This document shows, piece by piece, positions 1-7,946 of a stretch of 64,000 bases of DNA (its first letter is position 1; every line of letters begins with the position of its first letter). The stretch spans positions 248,001 to 312,000 of the forward strand of contig JAWKHS010000004.1 in the NCBI GenBank assembly GCA_041394705.1, written 5' to 3'. This DNA comes from Vicinamibacterales bacterium (GTDB lineage: Bacteria; Acidobacteriota; Vicinamibacteria; Vicinamibacterales; UBA2999). The translations under genes and the position numbers were made by a program. Under the pieces are notes generated by a model. That model ran no database searches, was not told where the DNA came from, and saw nothing but the letters and a program-made list of their open reading frames with translations.

Positions 1-771
1 GAAGCTGGCGGTCGGCCGCGCCGTGGCGGTGACGGTGATGGACTGCGTCGTCGTCGATGTGGCCCCTCGGACGTCCATGACCGTGAGGCGCACGGCGTAG
101 GTGCCGGAGGCGCGGAACTCATGCAGCACCACCATGCCCGTGCCCTGCGACCCGTCGCCGAAGTCCCACGAGTAGGCGCACCCGGTGCCGCACAGCACCC
201 CTTCGTCCTTCGTCGCCGAGGCGTCGAAGGTCACGGGCACGTAGGCCTTGACCGGCGTCGGGGTGACCGTGAAAGCCGCCACCGGCGGGCTGTTCGGCGG
301 CAGGATGATCCGATCGTCGGGCGGCACGAGCCGAATCTCGACGTAGCGCTCCACCGAGCCAGCGAAATCGGTCCCGACGGGCGTCACGGCCAGGTTCACG
401 ATCGTAAAGGGATCGATCGGGTCGGCCAGGGGCAGCGGCGCCGTGTAGGTGAGGCGGGCCACGCCGTCGTCACCCGTGACGACGGTGCGCGTCGACAGCT
501 TGCCGTAGTCGAAGGCCGCGCCGTTCACGATGATCTCGACGCGAAGCTGGACCGCCCGCGCCGGCCGGCCGTCGGCTCCGCGCGCGGTGATCTCGACCGT
601 CGCGACGGACGCTCCGTCCTGTTTGAGCTGATCCGGGCTGACCCGGGTGGTCACCGACAGCCCGAGCTCCGACGGGCCGGAGAGGGGGGGCACCTCGGTC
701 TTCTTGACGGTGCAGGCACCGACGCCGATGGCGGCGACGACGAGCAGTGCCAGCGAAGAGGCACGAGACAT
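1..771 (-). CDS. Lipoprotein with Ig-like (Big_1-type) and PKD domains, C-terminus cut by window edge
   Basis: About 257 N-terminal residues are visible; the 3' end lies before base 1. A short hydrophobic leader ends in a lipobox (V-G-A-C, Cys20), so the mature protein should be a membrane-anchored lipoprotein. Residues about 32-125 look like an invasin/Big_1-type Ig fold (PDQLKQDGASVATVEI, then GDDGVARLTYTAPLP), and residues about 150-235 are a PKD domain with the hallmark DFGDGS. Both folds are adhesive or spacer modules of surface proteins. It is the last visible gene of the leftward pilMNOPQ run, 47 nt after the preceding lipoprotein gene, so co-transcription with the pilus genes is likely. 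Its exact role is unknown; surface display linked to type IV pili is an inference. Confidence 0.75.
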   Translation of the reverse strand, partial: MSRASSLALLVVAAIGVGACTVKKTEVPPLSGPSELGLSVTTRVSPDQLKQDGASVATVEITARGADGRPARAVQLRVEIIVNGAAFDYGKLSTRTVVTGDDGVARLTYTAPLPLADPIDPFTIVNLAVTPVGTDFAGSVERYVEIRLVPPDDRIILPPNSPPVAAFTVTPTPVKAYVPVTFDASATKDEGVLCGTGCAYSWDFGDGSQGTGMVVLHEFRASGTYAVRLTVMDVRGATSTTTQSITVTATARPTASF

Positions 772-818
772 GGAGAACGTCACGGCTGAGTCCTTTCCAA
801 TCGTCTGAATGGGCGGCC

Positions 819-1466
819 CTACTGGGGGTCGCCGTAGTCGGCGAAGCTCACCGACATCTCGCCCGTCACCGACACTTCGTTGCCGGCCTGATCGGCACCC
901 CAGAACGTGATCTCCGCCACGGTCCCGATGAACTGCGCGCCGCCGATGTTCCGGAGGTTCGCCAGCGGCGGTTCCCGCTTCGCCACGACGCGAACCAGGT
1001 CGAAGAAGCCCGTGACGGCCTGGCCGCCCCGGACGGTGACGGTCATGCCGCCGTCGTGCGCGTAGGGCACGTCGACGCCCTGGGTGTTGCGGCCGTCCGC
1101 ACGGCGGTACACGACGCGGTACCGCGTGACGGTGATGTCGTTGAGCGCGGTGGGCTGCGTCGGCAGATCCGGCGTGCCCGGGTCCTTGAGGCCGATACGG
1201 AAGGTGGCGCGGCCGATGTCGCCGAAGATCGTCGGCACCTTCACCTTCTCGCCGTTCACGTCCACCTCGACGAGGGTGACGACGTCGGACGAGACCGTCG
1301 ACCCGAACTTGTCCGGCTCGGCGCCGCTGGCGCCGTCGAGCGCGACGAGCACCAGATAGGCGGGCGAACGGCCCGACCGGGCCACGTCCCCGCACGCGGC
1401 CGTCCACATGGCCGCCGCCGTCACCATCACTGCCGTTGCACGACGCGTGAAACTCGAGACTCGCAT
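819..1466 (-). CDS. Conserved lipoprotein downstream of pilQ, function unknown
   Basis: A 215-residue protein not assigned to a named family. The start was placed at the ATG giving the leader MRVSSFTRRATAVMVTAAAM, which ends in a lipobox-like W-T-A-A-C (Cys25); a longer in-frame extension upstream is Arg/Ser-rich and not signal-like. The mature part is rich in short alternating hydrophobic strands, suggesting an all-beta fold, with no recognisable catalytic motif. It lies 31 nt after the pilQ stop and before a PKD lipoprotein on the same strand. Position suggests an accessory of the pilus secretin (pilotin-like or surface component), but nothing in the sequence proves this. Confidence 0.7.
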   Translation of the reverse strand: MRVSSFTRRATAVMVTAAAMWTAACGDVARSGRSPAYLVLVALDGASGAEPDKFGSTVSSDVVTLVEVDVNGEKVKVPTIFGDIGRATFRIGLKDPGTPDLPTQPTALNDITVTRYRVVYRRADGRNTQGVDVPYAHDGGMTVTVRGGQAVTGFFDLVRVVAKREPPLANLRNIGGAQFIGTVAEITFWGADQAGNEVSVTGEMSVSFADYGDPQ

Positions 1467-1497
1467 GATGTCCTCTATGCCCGTGGGGTCGCGGCGA

Positions 1498-3780
1498 TCA
1501 GCCCTTGGTGATGCGCGGGGTGATGAAGATGAGCAGCTCGCGGCTCTCATCGCTCATCTCGTCGCGCTTGAACAGCCAGCCGAGGAGCGGCACGCGCGAC
1601 AGGAGCGGCGTGCGGCCCTGGACGGACTGTTCGCGGCTCAGGTAGATGCCGCCGATGACGGTCGTCTCGCCGTCGGCCACGAGCACGGTCGTCACCGCGC
1701 GCTGCGTGTCGATGGGCGGGATGTCGTTGATGGCGCGGCTGTAGTCGGGCGCCGCGTTCTCGAGGTTCACGCGCATGATGACCGTGTTGGACGCCGTGAT
1801 CTGGGGCGTGACCTTCAGCGTGAGGGCCGCGTCCTTGAACGTGACGGTGACGGTGTTGTTCGCCACGGTCTGAATCGGAATCTGCACGCCCTGGGTGATC
1901 TCGGCCTCGACGTTGTTCTGCGTCGAGACGCGCGGCGTGGAGAGCAGGCGGCCCTGGCCCGACCGCTCGAGGGCGCTCAACGCCACGTCGAGGTTCACGG
2001 CCCCGTTGATGGAGCCCAGGGCCAGGCCCAGGGCGCTCGTCGCATTGGCGACGCCGAGGCCCACGCCGGTCGGCGCGGCGTCGGGTCCCTGCACGGGGCC
2101 GGTGCGGCCCGTGAGGCTGCCGTTGTTCGGGAAGGCCAGGCCGGTCGTGTTGCCCAGCTCCGGCGACACCCGGCCGCTCACGCCCCACTGGACGCCGATG
2201 TTCCGGGCGAAGTCACGAGTGGTCTGGACGATGCGCGCCTCGATCTCGACCTGCGGTTGCGGCAGGTCGAGCGCCGCCAGCAGGTTCTCGGCCGCGGTCA
2301 ACCGGGCCGGCAGGTCGCGGATGATGATGGTGTTCGTCCGGGGATCCACCTGGACCTCCCCGCGCGACGAGAGCGCGCTGCGGGTGAGGATCGGGATGAG
2401 GTCCGCCGCCTTGGCGTAGCTGAGCGGCCGCGTGAACACGCGCAGCTCGCCCGCCAGCGCCTGCTCGTCGGCGAGCGCCCGGCGCTGCTTCTCCTCGTCG
2501 GCCAGGACGGTCAGCGGCGCGATGCGCACGATGGTGCCGTCCACGAAGTACCCGAGCTTGTTGGACTTCAGGATGATGTCGAGCGCCTGGTCCCAGGGCA
2601 CGTCGCGCAGCGACACGTCCACGGTCCCGTTGATGCTCGGGTCGATCACGACGTTCAGGCCGCTGATCTCGGAGAAGGTCCGCAGCACGGCGCGCAGGTC
2701 GGCGCCCTGGAAATCGAGCGACACGGGATGTCCGCTGAAGCGCGCGGCCGCCGGCGCCGCATCCGGCATCTGGCTCGGCATCGCGGGCGCCTGGGCCGCC
2801 TGCGGCTCCTGGCGCGGGACCGCCGTGACCGCCGCGGGCACGACCGTGGCGGCCGGCTCGGGCGCGGGCTCGGTCGCCGCGGGCTCGGGCGCGGGCTCGG
2901 CAGCGGGCGCCTCGGGCGCGACCGCGGGCTCGGCGGTCGCGCCGGCCTGTTCAGGCTGCGCGGCCGGCGCCGCGTCGGCCGCGAACACGACCCGAACCTC
3001 GTCGCTGTCGCCGTCACCGGCCTCGACGCGGTATTCGAGCTTGCGCTTCAGGTCGACGACCACGCGGGTGACGAGCGGATCGCGGCTGTTGGTCGCCACT
3101 CGCACGCGGGACACGTCGGCCTGATTCACCCCGATCACGGAGGGGACGGAGCGGCCCGCGGCCACGCCGGCGAAGTCCAACAAGACGCGGGGTGGCAGGT
3201 CCTTCGCGTCCTCGACCGTGGAGGCCGTGAGCAGGCCGTTCCCGACGATGGCCACCGTCACCTCGTCGCCCGAGCGCGAGGCGCGGACCGCCCGCAGTTC
3301 CGTGGCCGTGACGCGTGAGGCGACCGCCGCGGTGGCACTCGCTGCCGGTGCCGCGGCCGCCCGATCCACTTCGACCAGAATCAGGTTCCGAGACGTCCGC
3401 ACGCGGTGCGGCGCGGCCCGGTCGAGCGAGACGCGGACGCGGGCGAGCGGCGTTCCGTCGGCGGCGACCGTCTCCTCCAGCCGCACGCGATCGACCGGCG
3501 CGATGCCCTCGCGTCCGCCCGGCACCGGCGAGACGCCGAGCCGGACGTTGCGCAGGTCCACCAGCACGGTCAGCGGGTCCGGCTGCGAGGTGACGTAGGC
3601 CACCGGCTCGGTGGACTCGATCACCACGGCGCTCACGCCGCCGTCGTCACGAGTGGAAAGGGCCCGCAGGAGGGGCGTCGCCGCGACCTCGGATGCGGCG
3701 CCGAGCACGGCCGCGTGTCCCGCCAGAAGGGTGACACACGCCACGAGCGTCACGAGTGGAGCCATTCGCCGGAGCATCAT
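1498..3780 (-). CDS. pilQ: Type IV pilus secretin PilQ
   Basis: Outer-membrane secretin forming the channel through which the type IV pilus passes. 760 residues. After a signal peptide there are two AMIN domains (about 40-145 and 165-275), which in the family bind peptidoglycan; a long Ala/Pro/Glu-rich linker (about 275-360); a secretin/TonB short N-terminal domain (about 365-435, starting SLDFQGADLRAVLRTFSEI); an N1-type domain (RTNTIIIRDLPARL); and the C-terminal secretin barrel ending VPLLGWLFKRDEMSDESREL then FITPRI. The start ATG overlaps the pilP stop (AATGATG), implying translational coupling. It is the fifth gene of the pilMNOPQ operon. Length and domain order are normal for PilQ. Confidence 0.96.
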   Translation of the reverse strand: MMLRRMAPLVTLVACVTLLAGHAAVLGAASEVAATPLLRALSTRDDGGVSAVVIESTEPVAYVTSQPDPLTVLVDLRNVRLGVSPVPGGREGIAPVDRVRLEETVAADGTPLARVRVSLDRAAPHRVRTSRNLILVEVDRAAAAPAASATAAVASRVTATELRAVRASRSGDEVTVAIVGNGLLTASTVEDAKDLPPRVLLDFAGVAAGRSVPSVIGVNQADVSRVRVATNSRDPLVTRVVVDLKRKLEYRVEAGDGDSDEVRVVFAADAAPAAQPEQAGATAEPAVAPEAPAAEPAPEPAATEPAPEPAATVVPAAVTAVPRQEPQAAQAPAMPSQMPDAAPAAARFSGHPVSLDFQGADLRAVLRTFSEISGLNVVIDPSINGTVDVSLRDVPWDQALDIILKSNKLGYFVDGTIVRIAPLTVLADEEKQRRALADEQALAGELRVFTRPLSYAKAADLIPILTRSALSSRGEVQVDPRTNTIIIRDLPARLTAAENLLAALDLPQPQVEIEARIVQTTRDFARNIGVQWGVSGRVSPELGNTTGLAFPNNGSLTGRTGPVQGPDAAPTGVGLGVANATSALGLALGSINGAVNLDVALSALERSGQGRLLSTPRVSTQNNVEAEITQGVQIPIQTVANNTVTVTFKDAALTLKVTPQITASNTVIMRVNLENAAPDYSRAINDIPPIDTQRAVTTVLVADGETTVIGGIYLSREQSVQGRTPLLSRVPLLGWLFKRDEMSDESRELLIFITPRITKG

Positions 3781-4259
3781 TTGCCTTCTTCCTGGGAGCG
3801 CAGGGCCTTCCGCACCTCGCGCTGCTTCTGGACTGCGAGCGGATCGTTGAGCTGCTGCAGGATCACGACTTCCTGCGCGTTGATGGACTGCACCGTGCCG
3901 TCGTACAGCTTGGCGCCGGCCTTGACGGTGAAGTTCTGGCCCTTGGCGGGACCCGACACCATGGCGACGAACGCGCCGTCGGTCAGGACGATCCCGCGGA
4001 GCTGGAGCTCGTCGGTGCCGAGGCCCGCCACGCCGGAGGGCCGGCTGCCGCCGGTCGCGCTCTGGGGCACGGGGCCGTGCGTGAGCGGCGCGAACGGATC
4101 GCGGCGTCCGCCGGAGCCGTAGGTGAAATCGGCTGGCGGCGAGGGCAGGTCGCGGGCAGGCGCGGCCTGTACAGGCGCGGCAGGCGCCGGTGCCTGGGCC
4201 ATGGCCGGCACGGCGCTGCCCAGGAGGAACGCGAGCGTGGCGGAAGCGAGGCGGCTCAT
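3777..4259 (-). CDS. pilP: Type IV pilus assembly protein PilP
   Basis: Periplasmic protein linking the inner-membrane PilNO complex to the PilQ secretin. 160 residues: a signal peptide ending near AMAQA, an Ala/Pro-rich linker, the conserved PilP motif YGSGGRRDPFAPL, then a small beta-sandwich domain (DELQLRGIVLTDGAFVAMV). The ATG was chosen because it overlaps the pilO stop by 4 nt and begins the signal peptide. Unlike the classic Pseudomonas and Neisseria proteins there is no lipobox cysteine, so this PilP is probably not lipidated. Neighbours on both sides overlap it. Confidence 0.93.
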   Translation of the reverse strand: MSRLASATLAFLLGSAVPAMAQAPAPAAPVQAAPARDLPSPPADFTYGSGGRRDPFAPLTHGPVPQSATGGSRPSGVAGLGTDELQLRGIVLTDGAFVAMVSGPAKGQNFTVKAGAKLYDGTVQSINAQEVVILQQLNDPLAVQKQREVRKALRSQEEGK

Positions 4260-4870
4260 TCGGTCTTCTTCGCGGGCCCGCCGGCGGCCTGCGCTCCTGT
4301 CTGGGTCGGCTGCTCGTTCAGCACGAACGTCATCGCCGTGCACTTCACCGTCACCGTGGTGCCGGACGTCGGCCGCGGCGAGGTGACCATTTCGATCGCG
4401 CCGATGTTGATGATCCGGGGCAGCTTGCTGACCTGGTCGAAGAACTGCCCCACGTTGTGGTACGAGCCCTCGACTTCGATCTCAATCGGCCACTCGGCGT
4501 GAAGCTCGCGAACCGCGATCGCCCGGGGCCGGAAGTGACGGATCGTCAGGCGCGAGTCGGCCGCCAGGCTCTGAATCCGCCGCAGCAGATCGGCGACGTC
4601 CTTTTCCTCCGGCAGGATGGCCTTGAGGCTCTCGAGCCGGCCTTCGAGGTCGCCCACCTGGGCACGGAACTCGGGCAGCTTCCGGGCCGTTTCCCGGCCC
4701 TTGTCGATGCGTCCGTTGATGGCCGCCAGCTCGGCGCGGCGCGTCTCGAGCTCGTTGTGGCGGTCCTGCTCGTAGAAGTACTTGTAGCCGCCGACGATCA
4801 TCCCCCCCACCAGGGCGAAGACGAGCATCTGGCCCCACCAGGGGAGCTTGTTCATCTGCAGGCTAGCCAC
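4256..4870 (-). CDS. pilO: Type IV pilus inner-membrane protein PilO
   Basis: Bitopic inner-membrane protein that pairs with PilN in the pilus alignment complex. 204 residues: one transmembrane segment (about 13-30, MLVFALVGGMIVGGYKYFY), a coiled coil (about 38-105, rich in E/R/L), and a ferredoxin-like periplasmic domain with the typical stretch EIEVEGSYHNVGQFFDQVSK. It overlaps pilN by 8 nt and pilP by 4 nt. Family assignment rests on this architecture plus operon position. Confidence 0.94.
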   Translation of the reverse strand: MASLQMNKLPWWGQMLVFALVGGMIVGGYKYFYEQDRHNELETRRAELAAINGRIDKGRETARKLPEFRAQVGDLEGRLESLKAILPEEKDVADLLRRIQSLAADSRLTIRHFRPRAIAVRELHAEWPIEIEVEGSYHNVGQFFDQVSKLPRIINIGAIEMVTSPRPTSGTTVTVKCTAMTFVLNEQPTQTGAQAAGGPAKKTE

Positions 4871-5495
4871 GGGCGCCTCCCTTCGCGGGCGGCGTCGTCG
4901 CGGCCGGCGCGGCCACCGACTTCAGGCCGGCCATCTGGAAGCCGGCCTTCACGGAGAACTTGATGAGTTCCGGGGCGGTGCTGGTCGCCGCCACGACCTC
5001 GCTGTTCACGATCTCGACCGGCCGGGCGAAGTAGCGCGACTGCTCGAGCGCCCCGACGAAATCCGACAGGGACGTCAGCGACAGGCAGTTGCCCTCGATC
5101 GTCAGGTCGTAGCCGGACTGCCCGACGCGGGTCAGCCACATCTGGTCCGGCAGGTTGCGGCTGATCTGGTCGAGGATGTGGACGGGCGCCGTCTGGCCAC
5201 GCCGGAGTTCCTCGATGAGGGACACCCGCTGCTCGAGGCGCTCGCGGCGCGCCTCGAAGTCGTGGACCTCCGAGATGACCTTGATGAGCCGCTGCTCTTC
5301 GGCGCGGGCCGCGTCGATCTCGGCGTTCAGCGACGCCTCTTCCTGGCCCATCGACCAGAAACTCCAGCCCACGTACCCCATGGCGAGCGCCACGAGCAGG
5401 CCGCCGGCCAGTGCAATCTTCTTGCCCTCGTCGAGCGTGAAGCGGCTCGGCGCGGCCAGCTTCTGCTTCTCGGCGAGGAGGTTGATACGAATCAC
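4863..5495 (-). CDS. pilN: Type IV pilus inner-membrane protein PilN
   Basis: Inner-membrane partner of PilO; its cytoplasmic N-terminus docks into PilM. 210 residues starting MIRINLLAEKQKL, a variant of the conserved INLLP-type PilM-binding motif, followed by one transmembrane helix (about 28-48), a coiled coil (about 50-100) and a periplasmic ferredoxin-like domain containing GYDLTIEGNCLSLTSLSDFV. The start overlaps the pilM stop by 4 nt. The C-terminal tail is Ala/Pro/Lys-rich. Confidence 0.94.
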   Translation of the reverse strand: MIRINLLAEKQKLAAPSRFTLDEGKKIALAGGLLVALAMGYVGWSFWSMGQEEASLNAEIDAARAEEQRLIKVISEVHDFEARRERLEQRVSLIEELRRGQTAPVHILDQISRNLPDQMWLTRVGQSGYDLTIEGNCLSLTSLSDFVGALEQSRYFARPVEIVNSEVVAATSTAPELIKFSVKAGFQMAGLKSVAAPAATTPPAKGGARG

Positions 5496-6550
5496 CGGTC
5501 ACCCTCCTTCCGCAGGGCCAGGCCCACGGCGACCGCACACATCGGGCCGAGGTCGGCGGCGTTCGAGCCGTTCAATGCGGCCGCGTCGATGGGCACGTTC
5601 CTGAAGGGGTCGAAGCGGTCGACCTCGGTGCCGAGGCGCTCGCGCAGCGCTCCAGAGAAGTGCTCGACCAGCGACGTGCCCCCGCTGACCATCACCTTGT
5701 CGATGTGGTCGCTCGCGGCCGTCGCCTTGAAAAAGTCGAACGTCCGCTCGATCTCGAGGAGGACGTTCTCCATCACCGCCTGCAGGACCGGGCCGACGTC
5801 CTCGTGGCGCACGCCCTCGACGGGCAGCCCCCGCTTCGCGTCCTCGGCGCCGTCGAACGGCAGGCCGAGTTCCTTCTGCACCGCCTCGGTGAAGGTGTTC
5901 CCGCCGATCCCCACGTCGCGCGTGAAGAGCGACGTGCCGCCGGAGACGAGATTGATGTTGATGGCGCTGGCGCCCGCATTGACCAGGGCGACGACCTTGC
6001 CGTGGTCCTCCGGATAGTTGGCCTCGAACGCGTTCTGCAGCGCGAAGGCGTCCACGTCCACGACGACCGCGGACTTGCCGACGGCGCTCACGACGCCCGT
6101 GTAGTCGGCGATCTTGTCCTTCTTCGCCGCCACGAGCATCACGTCCATCGTTCCCTGGCGCTCGGCCGGCGGCGTGAGGATCTGGTAGTCGAGGTTGACG
6201 TCCTGGATGTCGAACGGGATGTACTGCTCGGCCTCCCAGTGAATCGACTCGGCCAGGTCGGCGTCGGTCATGACCGGCAGGCTGATCTTCTTCACGATGA
6301 CCGAACTGCCCGACAGCGAGGCCACGACGTCCTTGGCCTTGAAGCGCGGCGACTGCAGGAGCCGGCGCACCGCGTCGGTGACGACGCCGGCGTCGATGAT
6401 GGCGCCGTCGACGATGCTGTCCGGCGGAAGCGGCTCGACGCCGATGGCCGTGACCTTGAAGCCCTTGCCCGACTTCTTCAGCTCGATGGCCTTGACGCCG
6501 CTGGAGCCGATGTCGAGCCCGACGACGGGTTTTGTTCTGCTGAACAGCAC
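5492..6550 (-). CDS. pilM: Type IV pilus actin-like ATPase PilM
   Basis: Cytoplasmic actin-fold protein that anchors the PilNO complex. 352 residues, the usual PilM length, when started at the GTG at 6548-6550; a GGGAAGG Shine-Dalgarno sits about 8 nt upstream of that GTG. The N-terminus shows the first nucleotide-binding loop (GLDIGSSGVKAIELKKSGKG), and later segments are typical (HWEAEQYIPFDIQDVNLDYQ; KVMVSGGTSLVEHF). First gene of pilMNOPQ. An in-frame extension upstream of the GTG does not resemble the family. A sigma-54-type promoter lies about 60 nt upstream (see 6611-6626). Confidence 0.95.
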   Translation of the reverse strand: MLFSRTKPVVGLDIGSSGVKAIELKKSGKGFKVTAIGVEPLPPDSIVDGAIIDAGVVTDAVRRLLQSPRFKAKDVVASLSGSSVIVKKISLPVMTDADLAESIHWEAEQYIPFDIQDVNLDYQILTPPAERQGTMDVMLVAAKKDKIADYTGVVSAVGKSAVVVDVDAFALQNAFEANYPEDHGKVVALVNAGASAININLVSGGTSLFTRDVGIGGNTFTEAVQKELGLPFDGAEDAKRGLPVEGVRHEDVGPVLQAVMENVLLEIERTFDFFKATAASDHIDKVMVSGGTSLVEHFSGALRERLGTEVDRFDPFRNVPIDAAALNGSNAADLGPMCAVAVGLALRKEGDR

Positions 6551-6610
6551 TACGACGCCTTCCCTTCTCGTGGCCAGCACGCGAGGCGCGGCCGCCGACC
6601 GCCCGGCAGG

Positions 6611-6626
6611 GGCAAACCTGATACCA
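6611..6626 (-). promoter_or_regulatory. Candidate sigma-54 promoter for pilMNOPQ
   Basis: Read on the minus strand the sequence is TGGTATCAGGTTTGCC. It matches the sigma-54 -24/-12 pattern (TGGCAC-N5-TTGC): GG and GC separated by exactly 10 nt, TGG at -24 and TTGC at -12, with C-to-T changes at two -24 box positions. Transcription would start near 6600, giving a leader of about 50 nt before the pilM GTG. A sigma-54-dependent activator is encoded in this window (49347-50720), though no link between them is shown. Confidence 0.5.
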
Positions 6627-7023
6627 ACCCGCGGAGTTCTGGGCTCAGCTGGAAAATGCCCGAAACTGTGGGGGCTTCGGCTCGTCCGCCCCGGGAATGG
6701 CAGGATCCGCACTGACAAAATCGAGAGCGACTGACAGTTTTTTCCGTCGTGCTCAGGCCTCGCACAGCGTCCGCCTCCCCAAGTGGCTATCGGCGGAACC
6801 CGGCGATTACAGAAGGAGAAGTCGTGTGGGCAGTTTGGTTTAGCGTTACGAACGCCCGTGCAGTCGAGCGCAGAAGAGCGCCCAACGTCGCGTGCACGGA
6901 CAGGTATCTGCCGGAAATCACCGGCAGGTCGACGTGCGTGGCTGCGCACCGTTGCGCACAATTCCGTGATCGAATGGATGTTCCCGTCCAATTTTTGACG
7001 GACCCCGACTCATCCAGTGCGTC

Positions 7024-7053
7024 TTGACCGCTCCGCTGGAGCGCGCGTATTAT
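7024..7053 (+). promoter_or_regulatory. Sigma-70 promoter of rplM-rpsI-rpsB
   Basis: TTGACC (7024-7029), an 18-nt spacer and TATTAT (7048-7053). The spacer contains a small inverted repeat (GCTCC GCT GGAGC). Start of transcription near 7060 leaves a leader of about 40 nt with a GGGAAGGG Shine-Dalgarno before rplM. Confidence 0.65.
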
Positions 7054-7098
7054 TTGGGTTTGCCGTTGTCAAGCCGGCACGGGAAGGGTACTGAAACG

Positions 7099-7530
7099 AT
7101 GCGAACGTACGTGGCGACACCGAAGACGGTGGCGCGCCGCTGGCACGTCATCGACGCCGAGGGTCAGGTCCTCGGTCGCGTGGCGACGGCCGCGGCCAGG
7201 ATGCTCCAGGGAAAGCACAAGCCCACCTATACGCCGTTCATCGACACGGGCGACCACGTCGTCATCGTGAACGCGGCCAAGGTCAAGCTCACCGGGCAGA
7301 AGGACGACCAGAAGGTCTACCGCTACCACTCCGGCTACGAAGGCGGTCTGCGTGAGGAGCGGGCCAAGGTCGTGCGCAAGCGCCAGCCCGCGCGCCTGGT
7401 GGAAGAAGCCGTACGCGGCATGCTGCCGAAGAGCGCCATCGGCGATGCGATGTACGGCAAGCTCAAGGTTTACGCCGACGCGAAGCACCCACACGAGGCG
7501 CAGCGTCCGACGAAGTTCGAGGTGGCCTAA
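7099..7530 (+). CDS. rplM: 50S ribosomal protein L13
   Basis: Early-assembly protein of the large ribosomal subunit. 143 residues, normal length, with the family signature WHVIDAEGQVLGRVAT near the N-terminus and KLKVYADAKHPHEAQRP near the end. The ATG was chosen over an in-frame upstream GTG because it starts the conserved N-terminus (MRTYVATPKTVARRW) and has GGGAAGGG about 10 nt upstream. rpsI starts 1 nt after its stop codon, the widely conserved rplM-rpsI pair. Confidence 0.98.
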   Translation: MRTYVATPKTVARRWHVIDAEGQVLGRVATAAARMLQGKHKPTYTPFIDTGDHVVIVNAAKVKLTGQKDDQKVYRYHSGYEGGLREERAKVVRKRQPARLVEEAVRGMLPKSAIGDAMYGKLKVYADAKHPHEAQRPTKFEVA

Positions 7531-7531
7531 C

Positions 7532-7924
7532 GTGGCAGCATTGCAGTACTACGCGACCGGACGGCGCAAGACGTCCACCGCGCGCGTCTTCCTTCGCCCC
7601 GGCTCCGGGGCGATTACCGTCAACCACCGGGAAATCACGGACTTCTTTCCCACCGAGTCGCTCCGGATCACCGTCAGGCAGCCGCTGCTGCTCACCGAGA
7701 CCGCCGAGAAGTTCGACGTGCTCTGCACCGTCGCCGGCGGCGGGGTGGCGGGACAGGCCGGCGCCGTCCGGCTCGGTATCGCGAGGGCGCTCTGCTCGTT
7801 CGACCTCGAACTGCGGGGACGCCTGAAGAAGGACGGCCTGCTCACGCGTGATGCGCGGGCCAAGGAACGCAAGAAGTACGGGCTGGCCGGCGCGCGCAAG
7901 CGCTTCCAGTTCAGCAAGCGCTAA
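7532..7924 (+). CDS. rpsI: 30S ribosomal protein S9
   Basis: Small-subunit protein whose C-terminal tail contacts P-site tRNA. 130 residues from a GTG start 1 nt after rplM; the N-terminus (ALQYYATGRRKTSTARVFLR) and the C-terminus ending KKYGLAGARKRFQFSKR are diagnostic, including the invariant terminal Lys-Arg. The GTG start is the only one giving the conserved beginning. Translation is probably coupled to rplM. Confidence 0.98.
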   Translation: MAALQYYATGRRKTSTARVFLRPGSGAITVNHREITDFFPTESLRITVRQPLLLTETAEKFDVLCTVAGGGVAGQAGAVRLGIARALCSFDLELRGRLKKDGLLTRDARAKERKKYGLAGARKRFQFSKR

Positions 7925-7946
7925 ACGACGAAAGGACGGAGGACGC

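Larger units (their letters stand above)
6551..7098. other. Divergent regulatory gap between pilM and rplM
   Basis: A 548-nt stretch without a confident gene, visibly less GC-rich than its flanks. On the minus strand it holds the sigma-54-like element for pilM; on the plus strand a sigma-70 promoter for rplM near its right end. A 7-bp hairpin (CTGCCGG, loop AAATCA, CCGGCAG; 6908-6927) lies between them. A 67-codon open frame with an excellent Shine-Dalgarno (AGAAGGAG, GTG start at 6824, stop at 7025-7027) is present but its codon third positions are AT-rich compared with real genes here, so I do not call it as a gene. Confidence 0.6.

Noticed and set aside
1408..3318. Very long open frame antisense to pilQ (also large antisense frames across 13622-16426 and 16485-19508)
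   Set aside because: Arg/Gly/Asp/His-rich translations without motifs, mirror images of real genes; a normal by-product of very high GC content.
6698..6711. TGGCAGGATCCGC on the plus strand as a sigma-54 promoter for rplM
   Set aside because: GG and GC are 8 nt apart, not 10; rplM already has a convincing sigma-70 promoter.
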